A program made the translations under genes and the position numbers. This document shows positions 8,460 through 15,274 of a stretch of 64,000 nt of DNA, one piece after another. The notes under the pieces were generated by a model. That model was not told the DNA's origin. It ran no database searches and saw only the letters and a list, made by a program, of their open reading frames with translations. Source of the stretch: G965267425 sp965267425 (GTDB lineage Bacteria > Bacteroidota > Bacteroidia > Flavobacteriales_E > Vicingaceae); NCBI GenBank assembly GCA_965267425.1, contig OZ253959.1:2170001-2234000 (forward strand), in the 5' to 3' direction. Position 1 is the stretch's first letter, and the number at the start of each line of letters is the position of its first letter.

Positions 8460-9602
8460 ATGGCAATACAGATCCAACAACTTCAAAGCAAATCCAAAAC
8501 TTCTTCCAAAGAAGGTAAATCTGAATGGTCATTAACGGGATTATTACAACGAGACATTTCGTTCTCAAACCCTTATGGTGAAAAGTTTAAAGAAAAGTTC
8601 TACACTGAATTGAGTTTATTGGTTCAAGCCGGAATTGATTTAAAATCTACGCTTGAAATTATGTTGGAAGAAAACGCAGGAAAAAAAACTTCCAAACTCA
8701 TTGCTACCATTAAAAATGAAGTGATTTCAGGAAAAAGTTTCTCTGAAGCACTCCTGCAAACCGGTAAGTTTTCGGATTATGAATTTTACAGTTTGAAAAT
8801 TGGTGAAGAAAGTGGAAAGTTGGACATCGTACTTGAAGATTTGAGATCATATTTCAAAAGAAAGTTGGAACAAAAGAGAAGTTTGATCAATACTTTTTCA
8901 TATCCGGTTATCATCATGTTCGTGGCCTTTGGAGCGATTGGATTCATGCTAAATTTTATTGTTCCCATGTTTGAAGATGTGTTTAAAAGATTCCAGGGGG
9001 AACTTCCAGCACTTACCCAATACATCATCAACCTATCTGACCTTCTCTCAGAAAACGGTTGGAAAATTGGTTTCTTTTTTGTGGTATTGATTGTTGTTAT
9101 GTCCACCCAAAAGAAAAAAACCTGGTACAGAAAATATACATCAAAATTGATTTCACATATTCCTGTCTTAGGTGACCTTGTTAATCGCATTTACCTTGCC
9201 CGATTTTTTCATTCGTTGAACTTGTTGACTAGCGCAAAAAATCCTCTATTGCACTCGATTCAGCTGGTTAAAAAAATGGTGGGTTATTACCCCCTTGAAA
9301 TTGCCATTACCACCATGGAGTCTGATATTTTACATGGAAAATCGCTGCATGAAAGCATGTCTAAATATGCCATTTTCGATCGTAAGACCATCACCTTAAT
9401 CAAAGTTGGTGAAGAAGTAAACCGGTTAGAAATGATTTTTGGTCAACTGAATGAGCAACTCACAGAAGATGTAAAACATCGGATGTCAGTTATGGGAAAC
9501 CTTATGGAACCCGCATTGATCTTCTTTATTGGCATCTTCGTGGCCATCATATTGGTTGCCATGTATTTACCTATGTTCCAATTAAGTACTTCTGTCCTAT
9601 AA
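8460..9602 (+). CDS. gspF: Type II secretion inner-membrane platform protein GspF
   Basis: A 380-residue polytopic protein of the GspF/PilC family. It contains the two tandem T2SSF domains: a first at about residues 40-160 (FYTELSLLVQAGIDLKSTLE, KIGEESGKLDIVL) and a second at about 245-375 (FFHSLNLLTSAKNPLLHSIQ, LIKVGEEVNRLEMIF). Three membrane helices lie at about 143-165, 198-216 and 346-371. GspF binds the ATPase and helps insert pilin subunits. It is the last gene of the operon, three bases after the pseudopilin stop. Following it are 94 non-coding bases and then a regulator gene; no obvious terminator hairpin was seen. Confidence 0.93.
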   Translation: MAIQIQQLQSKSKTSSKEGKSEWSLTGLLQRDISFSNPYGEKFKEKFYTELSLLVQAGIDLKSTLEIMLEENAGKKTSKLIATIKNEVISGKSFSEALLQTGKFSDYEFYSLKIGEESGKLDIVLEDLRSYFKRKLEQKRSLINTFSYPVIIMFVAFGAIGFMLNFIVPMFEDVFKRFQGELPALTQYIINLSDLLSENGWKIGFFFVVLIVVMSTQKKKTWYRKYTSKLISHIPVLGDLVNRIYLARFFHSLNLLTSAKNPLLHSIQLVKKMVGYYPLEIAITTMESDILHGKSLHESMSKYAIFDRKTITLIKVGEEVNRLEMIFGQLNEQLTEDVKHRMSVMGNLMEPALIFFIGIFVAIILVAMYLPMFQLSTSVL

Positions 9603-9654
9603 TTAGGAAAAATTGTTGTAATTCGAAAAATTTCATACCTCTCTTTGATAATTT

Positions 9655-9682
9655 TTGTACTATTATTCATAATTTAGTACAA
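9655..9682. promoter_or_regulatory. Palindromic operator upstream of the TetR gene
   Basis: A perfect 8-bp inverted repeat, TTGTACTA and TAGTACAA, separated by 12 bases and ending 14 bases before the ATG of the TetR-family regulator. TetR proteins usually bind palindromes of this kind and repress their own operon, so autoregulation is the simplest reading. The repeat is seen in the sequence; its function is inferred. Confidence 0.6.
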
Positions 9683-9696
9683 TTATTACACCGAGT

Positions 9697-10293
9697 ATGG
9701 AATTAGGGCTCACCGAGAAGCAAAAAATCAGAAAAGAAGGAATTCTTCGCGCCACTGAAGAATGGGTATATCAGCACGGTTTTTACAAGATGTCCTTGGA
9801 TCAATTGGTGGGCTCATTGAACATTAGTAAGAGCACCATTTATGAGCATTTTGGTTCAAAAGACGGGCTGATAGAACGAGTGGTTGAACGATTTAGTGAA
9901 AGGCTTGAAGAGGGGATCGAAGAAATCATGAATGATACAGGGCTTTCCACCGCGGATAAATTAGCCGCCATTGGTCATAAACAAGCCACGGCCGTATTTG
10001 GACTTACCAACAAATTCATGGATGACTTGAAATTTCATACGCCGCACCTCATGGATAAGTATGAACAAAGTCGAAAAAGCAGATTTGAAAAATATTATTA
10101 CCCATTGATTCAACAAGGAATCAAAGAAGGATTGTTTGATTCGACCTATTCCGCTGATTTTTTAGTTCAACTTTATATGAAAATGAGCGATCTCGTAGCA
10201 AAAACGGATATCCTTGAAAAGAGTGGCTTAAATAGAACCGAAGGGTACGATCAAGTGATTAAGATATTTCTTAATGGAACCAAAGAAAAATGA
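9697..10293 (+). CDS. TetR/AcrR family transcriptional regulator
   Basis: A 198-residue regulator. The N-terminal helix-turn-helix (about residues 10-60) shows the TetR pattern, with LDQLVGSLNISKSTIYEHFG as turn and recognition helix. The C-terminal ligand-binding domain is, as usual, not diagnostic. It heads a run of eight genes that overlap or nearly touch, from here to 14160. A perfect palindrome lies just upstream, so it probably represses itself and the operon until a small ligand binds. The last bases overlap the start of the next gene (ATGA). The inducer is unknown. Confidence 0.92.
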   Translation: MELGLTEKQKIRKEGILRATEEWVYQHGFYKMSLDQLVGSLNISKSTIYEHFGSKDGLIERVVERFSERLEEGIEEIMNDTGLSTADKLAAIGHKQATAVFGLTNKFMDDLKFHTPHLMDKYEQSRKSRFEKYYYPLIQQGIKEGLFDSTYSADFLVQLYMKMSDLVAKTDILEKSGLNRTEGYDQVIKIFLNGTKEK

Positions 10294-10895
10294 CAGATCC
10301 ATCAACATATCAATTCAGATTTGTTCAACCAGGAGATGCTGCTGAAATCACAGAAATTTATCGGCCTTATGTAGAAGACTCCATTGTTTCATGGGAATTT
10401 CAAGCCCCGGAAGAAGGTGATTTCCTGCACAAAATCAACAACTGGAATCCGAATTATCCGTGGATTGTATGCGAATGTAACGGACAAGTTGCCGGATACG
10501 CATATGCAGCCGAGCATCGCGATAGAATAGGTTACCAATGGTGTGTGGAAGGTTCTATTTATGTTCATCCCAATCATCGTAAGAAATCACTTGGCAAAAG
10601 TCTTTACACGGCATTGTTCGATTTATTGAAATTGCAAGGTTACCATGTTGTTTTGGCCATTATATCCGTTCCAAATATTCCAAGTGTCGCATTGCATGAA
10701 AGTTTGGGATTTACAAAAACCGCATCATTCGAAAACATAGGTTTCAAATATGACCAATGGCAATCTTCAGAATGGTATATCAAACGATTGTTTAATAAGG
10801 AAATGAAAGCAGCTGATATTATACCTGTAATGTCAGTTGAGCCTTCAAAAGTGGAGCAGATTTTTCAAGAATCGCTTAAAAACATCACCCCATGA
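10290..10895 (+). CDS. GNAT N-acetyltransferase, phosphinothricin-acetyltransferase type
   Basis: A 201-residue acetyl-CoA-dependent N-acetyltransferase of the Pat/MnaT group. These enzymes acylate phosphinothricin, methionine sulfone or other amino-acid analogues. Recognisable parts are the N-terminal IYRPYVEDSIVSWE, the aromatic QWCVEGSIYVHP strand, the acetyl-CoA loop HRKKSLGKSLY and the late NIPSVALHESLGF motif. In the acetyl-CoA loop the first Gly of the usual RxxGxG/A is replaced by Ser, a mild departure. About 25 residues past the usual end (after WYIKRLF) form an extra tail. It overlaps the regulator before it and the OsmC gene after it by four bases each. Confidence 0.85.
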   Translation: MTDPSTYQFRFVQPGDAAEITEIYRPYVEDSIVSWEFQAPEEGDFLHKINNWNPNYPWIVCECNGQVAGYAYAAEHRDRIGYQWCVEGSIYVHPNHRKKSLGKSLYTALFDLLKLQGYHVVLAIISVPNIPSVALHESLGFTKTASFENIGFKYDQWQSSEWYIKRLFNKEMKAADIIPVMSVEPSKVEQIFQESLKNITP

Positions 10896-11371
10896 AACAA
10901 AAAGAACATGCTTATTCACTGTATGTGAATTGGACAGGCAATCAAGGAGTGGGAACCAAATCTTATGATTCGTATTCAAGGGATCATACGATACAGGTGA
11001 TGAATAAACCGCTATTGCAAGCATCTTCAGATCCCATGTTTCGAGGTGATGCTTCAAAATATAATCCTGAAGAATTGTTTGTAGCGTCATTGAGTACTTG
11101 CCATATGTTATGGTACTTGCATCTCTGTGCGATGAACGGAATTGTTGTTGAAGCGTATGAAGATAAAGCCGTTGGTAAATTGGTGCTCAACCAGGACGGA
11201 AGTGGAAAATTCTCTGAAATAGTGTTACACCCGACCATAACCATTACCGATTTACAAAAAAAAGAGCTTGCTGAAAAATTGCATATTCAAGCACATCAAA
11301 AATGTTTCATTGCCAATTCGTGCAATTTCGAAATCGCTTTTCAACCTGTTATTCAACTTTCCAAATCGTAA
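10892..11371 (+). CDS. OsmC family peroxiredoxin-like protein
   Basis: A 159-residue OsmC/Ohr-fold protein. These are thiol peroxidases that reduce organic hydroperoxides. The pattern NPEELFVASLSTCHMLWYL carries the first active-site Cys (Cys70) on the central helix, and AHQKCFIANS carries the second (Cys138). Two further Cys at 79 and 144 may be structural. Length and domain order match a complete single-domain family member. It shares ATGA-type overlap with the acetyltransferase gene and lies 5 bases before phzF-like. Within this operon it suggests defence against electrophiles or peroxides. Confidence 0.9.
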   Translation: MKQKEHAYSLYVNWTGNQGVGTKSYDSYSRDHTIQVMNKPLLQASSDPMFRGDASKYNPEELFVASLSTCHMLWYLHLCAMNGIVVEAYEDKAVGKLVLNQDGSGKFSEIVLHPTITITDLQKKELAEKLHIQAHQKCFIANSCNFEIAFQPVIQLSKS

Positions 11372-11376
11372 AGGTT

Positions 11377-12177
11377 ATGGCAAAAAAAACCATCTCTATA
11401 CCTTATTTTCAAGTAGACGCTTTTACTTCTGAAAGATTTCATGGAAATCCAGCTGCAGTGGTTATTACAGACCAATGGTTGAAACCGGAAAACATGCTAA
11501 AAATTGCTGAAGAAAACAATTTATCAGAGACCGCCTTTCTAGTAAAAAATGATGAGGGATATGACATTACGTGGTATACCCCTGTCCATGAAGTAGATCT
11601 TTGTGGACATGCCACTTTGGCTTCCGCATTTGTGTTATTTGAGGAGAAAAAAATTGCAGGAAAATCGGTAAAATTCAGGACTCAATCTGTAGGACCACTG
11701 GAAGTTTTTAAAACAGGAGATCAATTCGATCTTGACCTGCCAGCTGATAAAATTACCATGCTCAATGTTCGAGACAACATGGAAAAATGTTTTGGCACAC
11801 GACCAATGGAGGCATATTCAGGAAAATCCAAACTAATGCTTGTTTTCAAAAACCAACAAGAAATTAAAGATCTTATCCCAGATTTGAATGCCATATCAAA
11901 GCTGGAAGCAAGTGGAGTAATCGCCACAGCTCCGGGTGATTCATGTGATTTCGTTTCACGTTTTTTTGCACCAAAAGGTGGAGTTAATGAAGACCCTGTA
12001 ACAGGTTCAGCACACACCTTGTTAACTCCATACTGGGCGAATCGTCTGGGAAAAACAGTTTTACAAGCTCAACAATTATCTCAAAGAACAGGCTCCTTGA
12101 CGTGCGAATGGAGAGGAGATCGAGTGATTGTAGGAGGAAAAGCAATTATGTACGCTAAAGGGGAATTTTATTTATGA
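11377..12177 (+). CDS. PhzF family isomerase/epimerase-like protein
   Basis: A 266-residue protein with the double hot-dog-like diaminopimelate-epimerase fold of PhzF. Family hallmarks seen: FQVDAFTSERFHGNPAAVV at the start, NNLSETAFL with the catalytic Glu (Glu51), VDLCGHATLASAFVLF, and DPVTGSAHTLLTPYW near residue 207. The start at 11377 (MAKKTISIPYF) was chosen because the frame upstream lies inside the OsmC gene and adds non-family residues. Its stop overlaps the next ATG. PhzF proper acts in phenazine synthesis; no other phenazine genes are here, so the substrate is unknown. Confidence 0.9.
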   Translation: MAKKTISIPYFQVDAFTSERFHGNPAAVVITDQWLKPENMLKIAEENNLSETAFLVKNDEGYDITWYTPVHEVDLCGHATLASAFVLFEEKKIAGKSVKFRTQSVGPLEVFKTGDQFDLDLPADKITMLNVRDNMEKCFGTRPMEAYSGKSKLMLVFKNQQEIKDLIPDLNAISKLEASGVIATAPGDSCDFVSRFFAPKGGVNEDPVTGSAHTLLTPYWANRLGKTVLQAQQLSQRTGSLTCEWRGDRVIVGGKAIMYAKGEFYL

Positions 12178-12647
12178 ATACCTGTATGAAAATAATTCTG
12201 GCCAAAAATCCGTCGGAATACGAAATTGGATTTTCAATGTTCAGCAAATACATTGATTCTCTTGACTTGAATCTGGATTTTCAGAACTATCAACACGAGT
12301 TGAAGAACATTGAGACCATTTATCGATCTCCAGCGGGAGCGTTGGTTCTGGTCAAAGATTATTCAGGTTATGTTGGTTGCGCGGGCATACGGAAATTTAC
12401 GGATGACGTGTGTGAATTAAAAAGAACCTATGTATTACCTGCTAAAAGAGGACGTGGTATTGGACAATTGTTATTGACTGCTTGTCTGGATGAAGCAAGG
12501 AATTTAGGGTACAAGCAGATTTATTTGGATACACATACGAAAATGAAAGCTGCTATATCGTTGTATTTAAAAAATGGGTTTAAATATATTCCAGCCTATT
12601 ACGACAACCCTATTCAAGAAACGAGGTATCTGGCCATAGAATTGTGA
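12174..12647 (+). CDS. GNAT N-acetyltransferase
   Basis: A 157-residue single-domain GNAT protein. Motif A is intact: ELKRTYVLPAKRGRGIGQLL, with the RGxGxG pyrophosphate loop binding acetyl-CoA. It is followed by YKQIYLDTHTKMKAAISLY and NGFKYI, typical of the family's last strands. The substrate cannot be inferred. It overlaps the PhzF-like gene by four bases; an internal Met at codon 5 is an alternative start. Its TGA overlaps the GTG start of the next gene. Confidence 0.86.
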   Translation: MNTCMKIILAKNPSEYEIGFSMFSKYIDSLDLNLDFQNYQHELKNIETIYRSPAGALVLVKDYSGYVGCAGIRKFTDDVCELKRTYVLPAKRGRGIGQLLLTACLDEARNLGYKQIYLDTHTKMKAAISLYLKNGFKYIPAYYDNPIQETRYLAIEL

Positions 12648-13066
12648 ATCAGCTGCACCAAGATATTACTTATTCCAACGCAGCACCTTCAGTAAAGCAA
12701 TACCAACAATTATATGCTTCTACTGGGTGGGCAAAAATGACAGACCATGAAATTACAAAAGCGCTGTCGAATAGTCTCTTTTTTGTGTCAGCGCTTGACA
12801 ATGAACAATTGGTTGGAATGCTGCGGGTTGTAGGAGATGGTTCAATGTACTTTTACATACAGGACGTTGTTGTTGATCCTTCTTATCAAAAACGAGGCAT
12901 AGCACGAGAAATGATGAACAGGGTTATGGATTATCTAAACAATGAAACTTCAGAAAATTCCTTTATCGGCTTAATGGCTGCCGAAGGGGCGAAGGAGTTT
13001 TATAAGCCATTTGGGTTTGTAGAAAGAGGAACCAAAGAGCCTGGTATGCATTTTAAAAAGACATGA
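12644..13066 (+). CDS. GNAT N-acetyltransferase with GTG start
   Basis: A 140-residue GNAT protein, the third in this operon. Motif A reads IQDVVVDPSYQKRGIAREMM, and the C-terminal FYKPFGFVERG is also standard. It begins with GTG overlapping the previous TGA (GTGA), which is the only start that keeps the full N-terminal strand. Two acetyltransferases encoded back to back with coupled translation may act on related substrates, but none can be named. Confidence 0.84.
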   Translation: MNQLHQDITYSNAAPSVKQYQQLYASTGWAKMTDHEITKALSNSLFFVSALDNEQLVGMLRVVGDGSMYFYIQDVVVDPSYQKRGIAREMMNRVMDYLNNETSENSFIGLMAAEGAKEFYKPFGFVERGTKEPGMHFKKT

Positions 13067-13090
13067 TGGCTTTTTCCGTAATATTGAAAC

Positions 13091-13522
13091 ATGGACAATG
13101 CACTAGACTACAAAGCGCGTGTTGAGCAACAATTTAATCAACAAGGATTTATGCATCATTTGGGAGCCTTGCTAACCGTTCACAGCCCGGGTGAAGTTTC
13201 CATTGAAGTTCCTTTTTCTGAAAAACTTGCACAGCAACATGGATTTTTTCATGGCGGTGTAATTGCCACTCTTGCTGACAATGCCTCAGGATTTGCAGGA
13301 TATTCGCTCATGGAGAAAGATGAACAACCTTTAACGTTGGAATTCAAAATCAATTTCATCAATAAGGCACTTGGAGATAAAATTGTTTGCAAAGCTGAAG
13401 TGATTAAAAAAGGAAATCGAATCAAGGTTTGCAAGGCTGAAGTTATCTGTTTTCAAAATGAAAAAGAAACAGTTTGTGCAACTGCCCTCGCTTCCATCAT
13501 GACAACTACAATTAAGAAATGA
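13091..13522 (+). CDS. PaaI family hot-dog thioesterase
   Basis: A 143-residue hot-dog fold acyl-CoA thioesterase of the PaaI/YdiI group. The signature is QHGFFHGGVIATLADNASG: His54-Gly-Gly with the acidic residue Asp63 on the central helix, which together position and attack the thioester. The long beta strands LTLEFKINFI and CKAEVIKKGNRIKVCKAEVI complete the fold. The substrate is an aromatic or medium-chain acyl-CoA by family precedent. The gene follows the third acetyltransferase after 24 bases and overlaps the next gene by four. Confidence 0.88.
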   Translation: MDNALDYKARVEQQFNQQGFMHHLGALLTVHSPGEVSIEVPFSEKLAQQHGFFHGGVIATLADNASGFAGYSLMEKDEQPLTLEFKINFINKALGDKIVCKAEVIKKGNRIKVCKAEVICFQNEKETVCATALASIMTTTIKK

Positions 13523-14160
13523 ATAAAGAACTCACACCATCCCGTTATGCGAGCAGAAGCTCACAAGAATACAATGATTTATTAGATGTATTAAACGATT
13601 GCAAAATCTGCACAGTTTCATTTCTTGAAAATGGTAAGGCAAAAGCTATTCCTACTGGTTTTTGCGTTTATAAAGATCAATTGGTAATTCACGGATCCAC
13701 TAAAAGTCATTTCCTGAATACGTTGTTGGACGGCCAAGAAGTTTGCGTAACAACTTTCAACCTGGAAGCGTTAGTATTGGCGGTTTCTGCCTTTGAACAT
13801 TCTGTAAATTATCGATCAGCGGTCATATTTTCCAAGGCACATGAAATTACTGACCTGGATGATAAACGTGAATCATTCAAGGTGTTCACTGATAAATTTG
13901 TTCCGGGACGCTGGGATCATTTACGTCCTATTAAAGATGGTGAAATGGCTGCGACTAAAGCAATTGCGTTTTCCCTGGACAAAGCTTCTGTAAAAACTCG
14001 AAATGCTCCGGCAACGGTTCACCCTGATGGATGGGAGAAAAAAGTCTGGACAGGAATAATTCCGGTTGTTCATCAATTAGGAAATCCAGAACCTGGAGAA
14101 CATGTGCCTGAGGATATGGTATTACCAGCGCATATTGTCAATATGATAAAAAATAAATAA
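13519..14160 (+). CDS. FMN-binding split-barrel (pyridoxamine 5'-phosphate oxidase-like) protein
   Basis: A 213-residue protein of the nitroimidazole-resistance/flavin-nucleotide-binding type. The core is the split barrel at about residues 8-155: YNDLLDVLNDCKICTVSF, IPTGFCVYKDQLVIHGSTKS, and the acidic helix after HSVNYRSAVIF. Such proteins bind FMN or a related cofactor and reduce small molecules. It closes the TetR-led operon, overlapping the thioesterase gene by four bases. A role in detoxification fits the OsmC and acetyltransferase neighbours, but the substrate is unknown. Confidence 0.85.
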   Translation: MNKELTPSRYASRSSQEYNDLLDVLNDCKICTVSFLENGKAKAIPTGFCVYKDQLVIHGSTKSHFLNTLLDGQEVCVTTFNLEALVLAVSAFEHSVNYRSAVIFSKAHEITDLDDKRESFKVFTDKFVPGRWDHLRPIKDGEMAATKAIAFSLDKASVKTRNAPATVHPDGWEKKVWTGIIPVVHQLGNPEPGEHVPEDMVLPAHIVNMIKNK

Positions 14161-14206
14161 TCCCTCAAAGTACCTACCTTAGCTTGGCACTAAGTGTTAT
14201 CAGCAG

Positions 14207-15274
14207 ATGAAATTCTTCTTTCGGTTTTTATTGTTCATACCAGTCTTGTTAAACTATTCGTGCAACCAAGGAAGTGAAAAGCCTGATCAAAATTCGAATA
14301 AAGAAATCATGAACGTAACTAACCAAAAACAAGCAGATGTTCCTAAAGGAATGGTCTTGGTTGAGGGAGGTACGTTTATCATGGGCAGTGAAGGAAACGG
14401 AGCAAAACATGTAGAAGGTCCGGAACATTCAGTTATCATTTCTTCATTTTACATGGACGAAACAGAAGTGACCAATGACGAATTTCAAGAGTTCGTTGAA
14501 GCTACGGGATATAAAACGGTTGCTGAACGTCCTGTAGATTGGGAGGAAATCAAAAAACAACTACCTCCCGGAACACCCAAACCCGCGGATTCTGTTCTAC
14601 TGCCAGGTTCTTTGGTATTTGAACCCATTCCAGGGGTAACCAATTTATATGACATCACTCAATGGTGGAAATGGCAAACGGGAACAAGTTGGAAAACACC
14701 AACAGGCCCGGGAAGTTCAATTGAAGGCAAAGGTGACCATCCCGTTGTGCATATTGCATTTGAAGATGCCGAGGCTTATGCCAAATGGGCCGGAAAGCGA
14801 TTACCAACCGAAGCAGAATGGGAATATGCAAGTAGAGGAGGAAATGAGCATGCCGCTTTTGCCTGGGGAGATGAATTGACTCCCGCGGGAGAGTTTCTGG
14901 CAAATTTCTGGCAAGGTGAATTTCCCGATTACAATCAAAAATCAGATGGTTATGAAAAATCTGCTCCGGTGAAAAGTTATGCACCCAATGGATTTGGATT
15001 ATATGATATGATAGGAAATGTCTGGGAATGGACCTCTGATCGGTATAGACCAGATGCCCATAAATCTTGTGCCAATTCTCCTTGTCACGATCCAAAAGGA
15101 CCCGACTCCAGTTTTGACCCCGTAAACCCACGAGCAGAAACCAGAGTTATCAAAGGAGGATCATTCTTGTGTAGTGAAAAATATTGCAGCAATTATCGAC
15201 CTTCAGCCAGAATTGCCACGGTTTATGATTCAGGACAAGAACATCTTGGCTTTCGCTGTGTAAAGGATATTTAA
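14207..15274 (+). CDS. Formylglycine-generating enzyme (FGE/SUMF1), predicted lipoprotein
   Basis: A 355-residue FGE-sulfatase domain protein. FGE oxidises the active-site Cys of sulfatases to C-alpha-formylglycine. The domain starts at about residue 47 (MVLVEGGTFIMGSE) and runs to the C-terminus (HLGFRCVKDI). The two catalytic, copper-binding cysteines of true FGEs are present in GGSFLCSEKYCSNYRPSAR as Cys322 and Cys327, with the same spacing as the human enzyme. This separates it from GldJ-like relatives that lack them. The N-terminus is a lipoprotein signal with lipobox LNYSC, so it should act outside the cytoplasm. It meets a Cys-type sulfatase gene tail to tail with a 4-base overlap, its obvious client. 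Confidence 0.9.
   Translation: MKFFFRFLLFIPVLLNYSCNQGSEKPDQNSNKEIMNVTNQKQADVPKGMVLVEGGTFIMGSEGNGAKHVEGPEHSVIISSFYMDETEVTNDEFQEFVEATGYKTVAERPVDWEEIKKQLPPGTPKPADSVLLPGSLVFEPIPGVTNLYDITQWWKWQTGTSWKTPTGPGSSIEGKGDHPVVHIAFEDAEAYAKWAGKRLPTEAEWEYASRGGNEHAAFAWGDELTPAGEFLANFWQGEFPDYNQKSDGYEKSAPVKSYAPNGFGLYDMIGNVWEWTSDRYRPDAHKSCANSPCHDPKGPDSSFDPVNPRAETRVIKGGSFLCSEKYCSNYRPSARIATVYDSGQEHLGFRCVKDI

Noticed and set aside
14207..15274. Gliding-motility lipoprotein GldJ, which shares the FGE fold and a lipoprotein signal.
   Set aside because: GldJ-type proteins lack the paired catalytic cysteines; this one has both (Cys322, Cys327) and sits next to a Cys-type sulfatase.
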